This document shows, piece after piece, positions 1 through 5,803 of a DNA stretch of 38,002 bases (position 1 is its first letter; each line of letters begins with the position of its first letter). Location: contig JAADED010000020.1 of NCBI GenBank assembly GCA_013153605.1, positions 1-38,002 on the forward strand, read 5' to 3'. Both the position numbers and the translations under genes were made by a program. The notes under the pieces were generated by a model. The model worked only from the letters and a program-made list of their open reading frames with translations, was not told the DNA's origin and searched no databases. This DNA comes from Chlorobiota bacterium (GTDB lineage Bacteria > Bacteroidota > Bacteroidia > Flavobacteriales > Flavobacteriaceae).

Positions 1-2
1 GT

Positions 3-18
3 AAACCCTCCGGGTTTA
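3..18. repeat. Small palindrome, AAACCC-GGGTTT type
   Basis: TAAACCC and GGGTTTA face each other across a 2-3 base gap (a seven-pair stem). It has the same style as the larger AAACCT...AGGTTT palindromes at 449-481 and 535-560 and may be a short member of that group. It lies at the window edge, so its full extent is unknown. Confidence 0.4.
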
Positions 19-60
19 GGCATGGCAAAAAATCATGATGAAAATAAGGATTTGAGAAAG

Positions 61-99
61 GTCAAAGTGAAGGTGAACGTTAAGGTGCGCCGAAGGCGC
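61..99 (-). repeat. Hexamer array A with adjoining hairpin
   Basis: Four head-to-tail hexamers of consensus GTNAAR occupy 61-84 (GTCAAA, GTGAAG, GTGAAC, GTTAAG). On the minus strand they read as the ACNTTN unit seen elsewhere in the window. They run directly into a hairpin at 87-99 (GCGCC, loop GAA, GGCGC), followed by the palindrome GCGGCGCCGC at 103-112 and a T run. The array-plus-CCTTCGG-hairpin arrangement recurs at 271-314. Confidence 0.7.
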
Positions 100-170
100 G
101 AGGCGGCGCCGCTTTTATTGGTTCGTTCTTTTTTAAAAAAATGAACGAAAATCCGAAGGATTTAAATGGG

Positions 171-200
171 ACTTTAACTTTAACGTTAACCTTAACTATT
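171..200 (+). repeat. Hexamer array B
   Basis: Five consecutive hexamers on the plus strand: ACTTTA, ACTTTA, ACGTTA, ACCTTA, ACTATT. The third base of each unit varies in the same order (T, G, C, T) as in array C at 271-300, while the sixth base differs (A here, T or C there). The arrays therefore look like diverged copies of one ancestral array rather than independent slippage. It is divergent to array A. Confidence 0.7.
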
Positions 201-211
201 TCAGGCTGTTA

Positions 212-225
212 TCCGCCTAAGCGGA
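212..225. repeat. Small hairpin TCCGC-CTAA-GCGGA
   Basis: A five-base-pair stem with a four-base loop sits between array B and the first CCGCCTTCGGCGG palindrome. It probably belongs to the same repeat cluster. No T run follows, so it does not look like a terminator. Confidence 0.4.
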
Positions 226-243
226 CATTGGCCGTTAGCTTTT

Positions 244-256
244 CCGCCTTCGGCGG
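244..256. repeat. CCGCCTTCGGCGG palindrome, copy 1
   Basis: Perfect palindrome with a five-base-pair stem around TTC. An identical 13-mer occurs at 302-314, so two identical hairpins bracket hexamer array C (271-300). A related hairpin adjoins array A. Confidence 0.7.
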
Positions 257-270
257 GAGGGAAGAAAAGG

Positions 271-300
271 ACGTTTACTTTTACGTTCACCTTCACTTTT
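271..300 (+). repeat. Hexamer array C
   Basis: Five exact-register hexamers: ACGTTT, ACTTTT, ACGTTC, ACCTTC, ACTTTT. The array is bracketed by identical CCGCCTTCGGCGG hairpins at 244-256 and 302-314. With the oppositely oriented array D (747-776) it forms a convergent pair enclosing about 446 bases. That is the same geometry as arrays E and F around the four-helix-bundle gene at 14321-14689. Confidence 0.7.
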
Positions 301-301
301 T

Positions 302-314
302 CCGCCTTCGGCGG
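302..314. repeat. CCGCCTTCGGCGG palindrome, copy 2
   Basis: Identical to 244-256 and begins one base after hexamer array C ends. Pairing of a hexamer array with this hairpin is seen three times in the island (a variant at 87-99, and the two identical copies). Confidence 0.7.
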
Positions 315-355
315 AATCAAGGTTTATTAATACTTCCATGGCGAAAAGCGGTCCC

Positions 356-393
356 TCGACACGCTCGGGAACCGCGGTTGGTGAGCTTGTCGA
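356..393. repeat. REP-like inverted repeat with GAGCTTGTCGA arm
   Basis: The left arm 356-373 and right arm 376-393 are imperfect inverted repeats, matching at about 14 of 18 positions when one is complemented. The right arm carries TGAGCTTGTCGAA, a sequence I recall as a recurrent dispersed intergenic repeat in many unrelated bacterial genomes. No gene accompanies it here. Confidence 0.5.
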
Positions 394-448
394 ACCGTAG
401 CCTCGTGCTTAATTCCGTCCTTTAGGGAGATGATCTACTCCGCCCTCG

Positions 449-481
449 AAACCTGGAAGGTTTCCAAAACCTTCCAGGTTT
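449..481. repeat. Perfect 15-bp inverted repeat, AAACCT family
   Basis: Arms 449-463 and 467-481 are perfect reverse complements (AAACCTGGAAGGTTT and its complement) around a three-base loop, followed by two more T bases. It could work as a bidirectional terminator, but there is no adjacent gene end. Palindromes of this AAACCT...AGGTTT style are, from memory, abundant dispersed repeats in Bacteroidota. Confidence 0.65.
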
Positions 482-534
482 TTACACAATACTCTTCGCG
501 CATCCTCTTTTTCCAGGGCGCCGGCCCGCGCAAA

Positions 535-560
535 AAACCTTGCGCATGGGCGCAAGGTTT
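535..560. repeat. 11-bp inverted repeat, AAACCT family
   Basis: AAACCTTGCGC (535-545) pairs perfectly with GCGCAAGGTTT (550-560) around a four-base loop. The outer bases match the 449-481 palindrome while the inner stem is different. Conserved ends with a free core suggest a repeat family whose core is not under sequence constraint. Confidence 0.6.
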
Positions 561-588
561 CGGGAAAGGAAGGTATGATTTCTTCATT

Positions 589-615
589 GGCTTCTTCGCT
601 ATGGCTTCTTCGCTA
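589..615 (+). repeat. Direct repeat of GGCTTCTTCGCTA
   Basis: The 13-mer GGCTTCTTCGCTA occurs at 589-601 and again at 603-615, one base apart. It lies between two palindromes and is probably local duplication in non-coding DNA. Confidence 0.5.
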
Positions 616-627
616 ATTTCCGGTTTT

Positions 628-649
628 GGTAGGGGAAATTGCCCCTACC
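628..649. repeat. Inverted repeat GGTAGGGG/CCCCTACC
   Basis: An eight-base-pair stem (628-635 with 642-649) encloses six bases. GTAGGGG...CCCCTAC repeats are, to my recollection, a common dispersed intergenic palindrome type. No T run follows. Confidence 0.5.
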
Positions 650-746
650 TTACAGGGAAGCGATTAATCTCCTCTCTACAAATAACACCGAAAGGCGTTC
701 CTACTCACCACACACGCAACAAGCTAAAGGCCAACAGCTTAATATA

Positions 747-776
747 GTGAAAGGTAAGGTAAAGGAGAACGTAAAA
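747..776 (-). repeat. Hexamer array D
   Basis: Five degenerate hexamers read GTGAAA, GGTAAG, GTAAAG, GAGAAC, GTAAAA, that is ACNTTN units on the minus strand. They are followed by GTC and a half-hairpin CTCCGAAGGCG at about 787-797. This is the most diverged array and points towards array C. Confidence 0.6.
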
Positions 777-875
777 GTCTTTGATCCTCCGAAGGCGCAA
801 TATAGGGTCCGGAGATTTTCCGAGACCCTGGCTTTTTCTCCCGCACCCGCAAGAAACGAGCACGTGGATTTTACG

Positions 876-883
876 TATATTTG
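876..883 (+). promoter_or_regulatory. Predicted -7 element of the PorV/PorQ-like gene
   Basis: TATATTTG matches the Bacteroidetes primary sigma-factor -7 consensus TAnnTTTG. It ends eight bases before the ATG at 892, so transcription would start at or within a few bases of the start codon and the mRNA would be almost leaderless. No clear -33 TTG is visible. Confidence 0.45.
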
Positions 884-891
884 AATCGGTT

Positions 892-1962
892 ATGTGGCGG
901 AAGTTTATTCTTCTTATCGCTTTTTCGGCTTGGGCGACGGCGCATTCATTATATGCCCAACGGTATGCCAACGCCTTCCTCCGTACGGGGGTGGGAGCCG
1001 CCGAGGCGGCTCTGGGCGGAGCGGTTACGGCCCGGGACAACGGCGTGTTTTCGGCCTATTGGAATCCGGCGGCCCTTCCGTATGTAACCGAACCTTCGGC
1101 GGGACTCATGCACGCCGCCCTTTTTCGCAATGCTGCCCAATCGGATTATGCCGTCTATGTGCGGCCCGGGGACGAACAAAGCACTTTCGCCGCCGCCCTT
1201 CTCCGGTTGGGAGTGGACCGCATCATGAACACCACCCGCCTCCTCGACAGCGCCGGCCGCCCCGATTACAATCGCATTACCTATTTTTCGGCCGCCGACT
1301 ACGCCCTGATGCTTTCTTACGGCCGAAAGGGCGTAAAAGGCAACTGGGATGCGGGAATGACGGTCAAACTCCTTTACCGCCATATCGGAGATTTTGCCCG
1401 CGCCTACGGGTTCGGTTTCGATGCGGGTATCCGCTTTCGTCATCACGATTGGACCTTTGCCGCCCTCTTGCGGGATGCCGCTTCCACTTTTTCGTTCTGG
1501 ACTTTTAACGATGAAAAGCTGGAAGAGATTCGCCAAGCTCTACCGGGGGCCAATACCGAAAAACCGGCCCGGATCGAATTTACTTTTCCCCAATTGCAAA
1601 CGGGCATAGCCCGCAAATTCTCCCTCGGGCAAGAATACGGTCTTCTGGCGGAAGTCGATCTCAAAGCCGACTTTTTCGAACGGCCGGCCTTGGTGCATGC
1701 TTCCTTTTTGAGCCTCTCCCCTTCACTGGGACTCGAAGGGGATTACAAGCAAAAGGTTTTTCTCCGCCTGGGCGTGCGCGAAGTGTATCGCACCACCTTT
1801 TTCGGCGAGAAAATCTGGAAGTTCAACCCTTCGGCGGGCACGGGCATTCGCATGAAGTATTGGCAAGTGGATTACGCCTTTACCGGCATGGCGGAAAAAG
1901 GCTTTTTTTCGCACGTATTTTCTCTGTCGTTGGATTTTCGTTTGTTTAAAAAAGGCGGATGA
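892..1962 (+). CDS. PorV/PorQ-family outer-membrane beta-barrel protein
   Basis: A 356-residue exported protein. I chose ATG 892 because a signal peptide starts there (Met-Trp-Arg-Lys, hydrophobic core, cleavage near SLYAQ at about residue 23); an in-frame upstream extension has no signal-like character. After the signal comes the family's N-terminal pattern: a run of small residues with AALGGAV, then YWNPAAL, as in PorV/PorQ proteins where A-x-x-GG and FWNP mark the first barrel strands. The rest alternates in the manner of transmembrane strands. PorV and PorQ shuttle or receive T9SS cargo at the outer membrane; whether this paralogue does so is inferred. It overlaps lnt by ATGA, implying translational coupling. 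It is not next to porU (30223), so it need not be the PorV partner itself. Confidence 0.75.
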   Translation: MWRKFILLIAFSAWATAHSLYAQRYANAFLRTGVGAAEAALGGAVTARDNGVFSAYWNPAALPYVTEPSAGLMHAALFRNAAQSDYAVYVRPGDEQSTFAAALLRLGVDRIMNTTRLLDSAGRPDYNRITYFSAADYALMLSYGRKGVKGNWDAGMTVKLLYRHIGDFARAYGFGFDAGIRFRHHDWTFAALLRDAASTFSFWTFNDEKLEEIRQALPGANTEKPARIEFTFPQLQTGIARKFSLGQEYGLLAEVDLKADFFERPALVHASFLSLSPSLGLEGDYKQKVFLRLGVREVYRTTFFGEKIWKFNPSAGTGIRMKYWQVDYAFTGMAEKGFFSHVFSLSLDFRLFKKGG

Positions 1963-3515
1963 AAAGGCTCCCTCTCCTGTTGGCCTCGGGTGCGGCCCTT
2001 CTAATGATTGCGTCCTGGCCCGAAAAAGGCTTTACCCCTTTGATTTTTTTGGCTTGGGTTCCCTTGATTTTTCTCTCCGATTATTTCCTCCTTACCCGCC
2101 GCAAAGGATTGTTCGTTTATGCCTATTTGGCTTTTTTCCTGTTCAATGCGGCCGTTACGTACTGGATTTGGTTCGCCACGCCGGCGGGAGCGATTTTGGC
2201 CGTGACCGCCAACGCTTTTTTGATGGCTTTCACCTTTTGGCTTTGGCATAAACTGAGGCGCCGATTACCTCCCTCCATGGGATTGGCCCTCCTCCCCGCC
2301 TTATGGATTTTGTTTGAAAAACTCCACTACCTCTGGGATTTGGAATGGCCGTGGCTGACCATGGGCAATGTGTTTGCAACCAAACCCCAATGGGTCCAAT
2401 GGTATGAATATACGGGTGTATTCGGAGGCACGCTCTGGGTAATGGCCGTCAATTTGAAGATTTACGCCCTATTGAGACGAAGGCGCCGCTACCTGTGGGC
2501 GGATATTTTGGTATTGCTCGCGGTTCCTTTGTTTTGGTCTTATTACCTTTATAAAAACTATAAAATTCAAGGCGACCATGCCAAAGTATTGATCCTCCAA
2601 CCCAACATCGACCCGTGGACGGAAAAATTCGACCGTTCCAACAGCGAAAGCATACGCCAATTGTTGGAAATGGCCGCCCCTTATGCCGATAGTGCGGACC
2701 TGATTGTGGCGCCCGAAACCGCATTGGCCCGCCTCACGGACAAAAACCGGTTGTACGACGCCCCCTTTTACCGCCTCTTGCGCCGGTTTCAAGCGGAACA
2801 TCCGCGTGCTTCCTGGTTGATCGGGGCCTCGCTGTTTAATTTCGTGGAACCGGGCTCCGAAATCCCCCCTACCGCCAACCGCAGTCCCCAAGGGCGTTGG
2901 TATCAGCTTTATAATTCGGCCCTTTTTATCACGCCGGACGGGCAAATCAGGATGTACCACAAAAATATTTTGGTCCCCGGAGCCGAAAAGATGCCTTTCC
3001 GCAAGGTATTGGGTCCCCTCTTGGGCGACATCGTACTGGATTTGGGAGGCGCCACGGGCACCCATACCCCCAGCCCGGGACCGCAAGTATTCCAAACGCC
3101 GGACGGCAAAATCAAGGTAGCCCCCATTATTTGTTACGAATCGGTATTCGGCGATTACGTGCGGCGTTATGTGGAAAAAGGGGCCAATTTACTGGCGGTG
3201 ATTACCAATGACGGGTGGTGGAAAAAAACGGGCGGTTATCGCCAACATTTTCATTATGCCCGCCTTCGCGCGGTGGAAACGCGACGGGACGTGGTACGGG
3301 CCGCGAATACGGGACGAAGCGGACACATCGACCAAAGGGGAGACGTCATCGCCACCCTCCCCTACGGCACCCGCGGCGTGCTGTTGACCGAAGTGCGCCT
3401 CAACGAAGAGAAAACATTTTACGTCCGGTACGGAGATTACATTCCCCGCGTAGCCCTGTTCACGGCCGTGCTGCTCATTCTTTATGCCTTGGGTAAGAAA
3501 AGGGTACGCCTCTAA
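1959..3515 (+). CDS. lnt: Apolipoprotein N-acyltransferase
   Basis: Inner-membrane enzyme that transfers an acyl chain from phospholipid to the N-terminal cysteine of apolipoproteins, the last step of lipoprotein maturation. The 518-residue protein has about six N-terminal membrane segments (1-190), a nitrilase-like periplasmic domain (about 205-480) and a last membrane helix before a basic C terminus. The nitrilase triad is visible: Glu253 in APETAL, Lys335 in MYHKNILVPGAEKMPF and Cys392 in IICYESVFGDY. The length is normal for the family. It starts inside the stop codon of the barrel gene (ATGA), so the two are co-translated. A gap of 83 bases separates it from parA. Confidence 0.95.
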   Translation: MKRLPLLLASGAALLMIASWPEKGFTPLIFLAWVPLIFLSDYFLLTRRKGLFVYAYLAFFLFNAAVTYWIWFATPAGAILAVTANAFLMAFTFWLWHKLRRRLPPSMGLALLPALWILFEKLHYLWDLEWPWLTMGNVFATKPQWVQWYEYTGVFGGTLWVMAVNLKIYALLRRRRRYLWADILVLLAVPLFWSYYLYKNYKIQGDHAKVLILQPNIDPWTEKFDRSNSESIRQLLEMAAPYADSADLIVAPETALARLTDKNRLYDAPFYRLLRRFQAEHPRASWLIGASLFNFVEPGSEIPPTANRSPQGRWYQLYNSALFITPDGQIRMYHKNILVPGAEKMPFRKVLGPLLGDIVLDLGGATGTHTPSPGPQVFQTPDGKIKVAPIICYESVFGDYVRRYVEKGANLLAVITNDGWWKKTGGYRQHFHYARLRAVETRRDVVRAANTGRSGHIDQRGDVIATLPYGTRGVLLTEVRLNEEKTFYVRYGDYIPRVALFTAVLLILYALGKKRVRL

Positions 3516-3550
3516 AGGACGATTTTGCATTCTTCGGAAAAAGGTCGCCA

Positions 3551-3573
3551 CGTAAAAAATTCGTATTTTTACG
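3551..3573. promoter_or_regulatory. Inverted repeat over the likely parA promoter
   Basis: CGTAAAAA (3551-3558) and TTTTTACG (3566-3573) are perfect inverted repeats spaced seven bases. The right arm overlaps TATTTTTA (3564-3571), which matches the -7 consensus TAnnTTTG at all but the last base. Start codon at 3599. An operator for parAB autoregulation is possible but inferred. Confidence 0.35.
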
Positions 3574-3598
3574 GGATTAAAAAACGGATGCCCCGTAT

Positions 3599-4390
3599 AT
3601 GGGAAAAATCATTGCCATAGCCAACCAAAAAGGCGGAGTGGGCAAAACCACCACGGCGGTGAATTTGGCCGCCGCCTTGGGGGTATTGGAAAAAAAAGTG
3701 CTCCTGGTGGACGCCGACCCCCAGGCCAACGCCACTTCGGGATTGGGAGTGGACACCTCGTCCGACCCGGCCGGCACCTACGAACTTCTCGAAGGCCTTA
3801 AAAAAGCCGGCGAAGTCATTATCCCCGAGGTATCGCCCAACCTGGATCTTATTCCGTCGCATATCGACCTGGTGGGGGTGGAAATCGAAATGGTGGACAA
3901 TCCCCGAAGGGAATATCTCCTCAAAGAAGCATTGGAAGAGGTGCGCGACCGGTACGATTACATCATCATCGATACCGCCCCTTCCTTGGGACTCATTACG
4001 CTGAACGCCCTCACCGCCGCCGACTCCGTCATCATTCCCATTCAATGCGAATATTTTGCGCTGGAAGGATTGGGAAAACTCCTCAACACCATCAAAAGCG
4101 TCAAAGAACTGCACAATCCCGACCTGGATATCGAAGGCATGTTGCTGACCATGTACGATTCGCGGCTCAAACTATCGAACCAGGTGGTGGAAGAGGTCAA
4201 AAAACATTTCGAAGACATGGTGTTCGACACCATTATCCAACGCAACGTGCGGTTGAGCGAAGCGCCCAGTTTCGGAGAAAACATTCTGGAATACGATGCC
4301 GGCAGCCGGGGGGCGATCAACTACCTGAACCTGGCCAAAGAATTGATTGACAAAAACGAAAAAAACATCACCCATGGCGAAGTCGAATAA
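3599..4390 (+). CDS. parA: Chromosome-partitioning ATPase ParA (Soj)
   Basis: 263-residue cytosolic P-loop ATPase that works with ParB to segregate replication origins. It has the deviant Walker A KGGVGKTTT (11-19), a Walker A-prime region LLVDADPQANATSG, and Walker B followed by DTAPSLG. The first methionine is immediately followed by IIAIANQKGG, the normal ParA start. Length is standard for the chromosomal class without an N-terminal DNA-binding extension. It overlaps parB by 17 bases. Chromosomal parAB commonly sits near the replication origin; I saw no obvious parS site here, but did not search exhaustively. Confidence 0.95.
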   Translation: MGKIIAIANQKGGVGKTTTAVNLAAALGVLEKKVLLVDADPQANATSGLGVDTSSDPAGTYELLEGLKKAGEVIIPEVSPNLDLIPSHIDLVGVEIEMVDNPRREYLLKEALEEVRDRYDYIIIDTAPSLGLITLNALTAADSVIIPIQCEYFALEGLGKLLNTIKSVKELHNPDLDIEGMLLTMYDSRLKLSNQVVEEVKKHFEDMVFDTIIQRNVRLSEAPSFGENILEYDAGSRGAINYLNLAKELIDKNEKNITHGEVE

Positions 4391-5270
4391 GAAAAAACGT
4401 CTGGGCCGGGGCTTGGACGCCCTCCTGAACGTGGAGAAAGTCCAGTCGGCAAGGGATGCGGGAGCCAAAGAGATTTTGGGCTCGGTCATGGAAATTCCGC
4501 TGGACCGCATACGCACCAATCCCTACCAACCGCGCACCCAATTCGACCGCGAACGTTTGGAAGAGCTGGCCGCCTCCATCCGGGAGCTGGGCATCATCCA
4601 GCCGGTGACGGTAAAGAAAGAAGAGGACGGCACATACACCATTATTTCGGGTGAGCGCCGCGCCCGGGCCGCCCGCATGGCGGGGCTTCAATCCGTACCG
4701 GCCTACATCCGCCTGGCCGACGACCGCGAAATGCTGGAAATGGCCCTGGTGGAAAACATCCAACGCGAAGACCTGGATCCCATTGAAATCGCCCTCTCCT
4801 TCCGGCGGATGATCGACGAGCTGGGCCTTACCCAAGAACAGCTAAGCGAGCGGGTGGGCAAAAAGCGAAGTACGGTCACCAACTATTTGCGCCTCCTGAA
4901 ATTGGACCCCATCATTCAAAGCGGCATCCGCGACGGATTCATTACCATGGGACACGGCCGCGCCCTGATCAACATCGAAGACCCCGCGGTCCAATTGGAC
5001 ATTTACCGACGCATTATCGAAAAAAACCTCTCGGTTCGCCAAACGGAAGACCTGGTCAAACAATACCGCGAAGGCGGCACGCCGAACCGCCCCCCCGCAT
5101 CCAAAACGCCCAAACCCGCACCGGTTAAAGAGGCGGAAAAAACCCTCAAAAAATATCTTCACCCCAAAGCCAAAATCAGCTGGAAAGGCCCCTATGCGGG
5201 CAAAGTGGTGATCCCCTTCGAATCGGAAGAAGAATGGCAAAAGCTGTTGGAAATATTATTGCGGGATTGA
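4374..5270 (+). CDS. parB: ParB/Spo0J chromosome-partitioning protein
   Basis: 298-residue parS-binding CTPase. I start it at ATG 4374, giving MAKSNKKKRLGRGLDALL; that N terminus is the conserved ParA-stimulating patch. An upstream in-frame ATG at 4347 would add nine residues inside parA. Landmarks: N-terminal ParB core with NPYQPR (49-54), GERR CTP-binding box (93-96), ENIQRED (127-133), then a helix-turn-helix near 150-176 (LTQEQLSERVGKKRSTVTNYLRL). A basic-Pro linker (about 235-255) leads to a short C-terminal dimerisation region. The end overlaps the next gene by 37 bases, so the operon runs on. Confidence 0.95.
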   Translation: MAKSNKKKRLGRGLDALLNVEKVQSARDAGAKEILGSVMEIPLDRIRTNPYQPRTQFDRERLEELAASIRELGIIQPVTVKKEEDGTYTIISGERRARAARMAGLQSVPAYIRLADDREMLEMALVENIQREDLDPIEIALSFRRMIDELGLTQEQLSERVGKKRSTVTNYLRLLKLDPIIQSGIRDGFITMGHGRALINIEDPAVQLDIYRRIIEKNLSVRQTEDLVKQYREGGTPNRPPASKTPKPAPVKEAEKTLKKYLHPKAKISWKGPYAGKVVIPFESEEEWQKLLEILLRD

Positions 5271-5803
5271 TTGTGTCGTTCTTTTCCGTAACCGCAACGG
5301 CCCAAGGGGACACCTTGCGCATATCGCGAGACACCGCCTTCCGAGCCCCGGTAACGGACATCAACGCACCCGCCCGGGCGGCTTTTTACTCGGCCGTGCT
5401 CCCCGGTTTGGGACAAGCCTACAACGGCGAATATTGGAAAATACCCTTGGTCTATCTCCTGATCGGCGGATCGGCATATCTTTACCACATTAACCGAAAA
5501 GAATACCTCCGCTACCGCCGTGCCTACCAATATCGCCTGTGGGGATTGCCCGACGAATTTCCCGAATATTCCACCGATATCCTGATTACGGCCCAGAATT
5601 ATTACCGGCGCAACCGCGATTTGTCCCTCATGGTCACATTATTGATGTATGCGCTCAATATCATCGACGCCAATGTGTCGGCCCATTTGCGGCAATGGAA
5701 CATCAATGAAGATCTTTCGATTCGATGGAACCTCATTCCCGGACCCTCATTCGCCCCCGGCGGAGGCATACGTTTGACCCTGATTAAAAAATCCCGCTTA
5801 TGA
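5234..5803 (+). CDS. DUF5683 domain protein, exported/membrane
   Basis: 189 residues. The start at 5234 gives a signal peptide (MAKAVGNIIAGLIVSFF, cleavage near ATAQ, residue 24) although it lies within parB. The mature part has the features I associate with DUF5683: APARAAFYSAVLPGLGQAYNGEYWKIPLVY, a hydrophobic hairpin, a YR-rich middle and a second membrane stretch near 130-150. Function is unknown. In Flavobacteriia the gene conventionally follows parB and precedes dapB and lepB. Here it overlaps lepB directly by ATGA and dapB is absent. Confidence 0.85.
   Translation: MAKAVGNIIAGLIVSFFSVTATAQGDTLRISRDTAFRAPVTDINAPARAAFYSAVLPGLGQAYNGEYWKIPLVYLLIGGSAYLYHINRKEYLRYRRAYQYRLWGLPDEFPEYSTDILITAQNYYRRNRDLSLMVTLLMYALNIIDANVSAHLRQWNINEDLSIRWNLIPGPSFAPGGGIRLTLIKKSRL

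Larger units (their letters stand above)
1..891. other. Gene-free repeat-rich intergenic island
   Basis: No convincing gene lies in these bases: the open frames present have repeat-driven composition (for example alternating Leu-Thr) and no family resemblance. The stretch holds four arrays of an imperfect hexamer (61-84, 171-200, 271-300, 747-776), several hairpin-forming palindromes (about 3-18, 87-99, 103-112, 212-225, 244-256, 302-314, 449-481, 535-560, 628-649), a REP-like imperfect inverted repeat (356-393) and a 13-bp direct repeat (589-601 and 603-615). It ends with the promoter of the barrel gene. The density of different repeat families suggests a permissive landing site for small repeats. 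Confidence 0.75.

Noticed and set aside
141-425. Open frame beginning with Leu-Thr repeats
   Set aside because: It is produced by hexamer array B and palindromes; composition is not protein-like and it spans several repeat families.
430-747. Open frame across the palindromes of the 5-prime island
   Set aside because: It reads through two perfect inverted repeats and a direct repeat, with no recognisable domain, so it is non-coding DNA by chance open.
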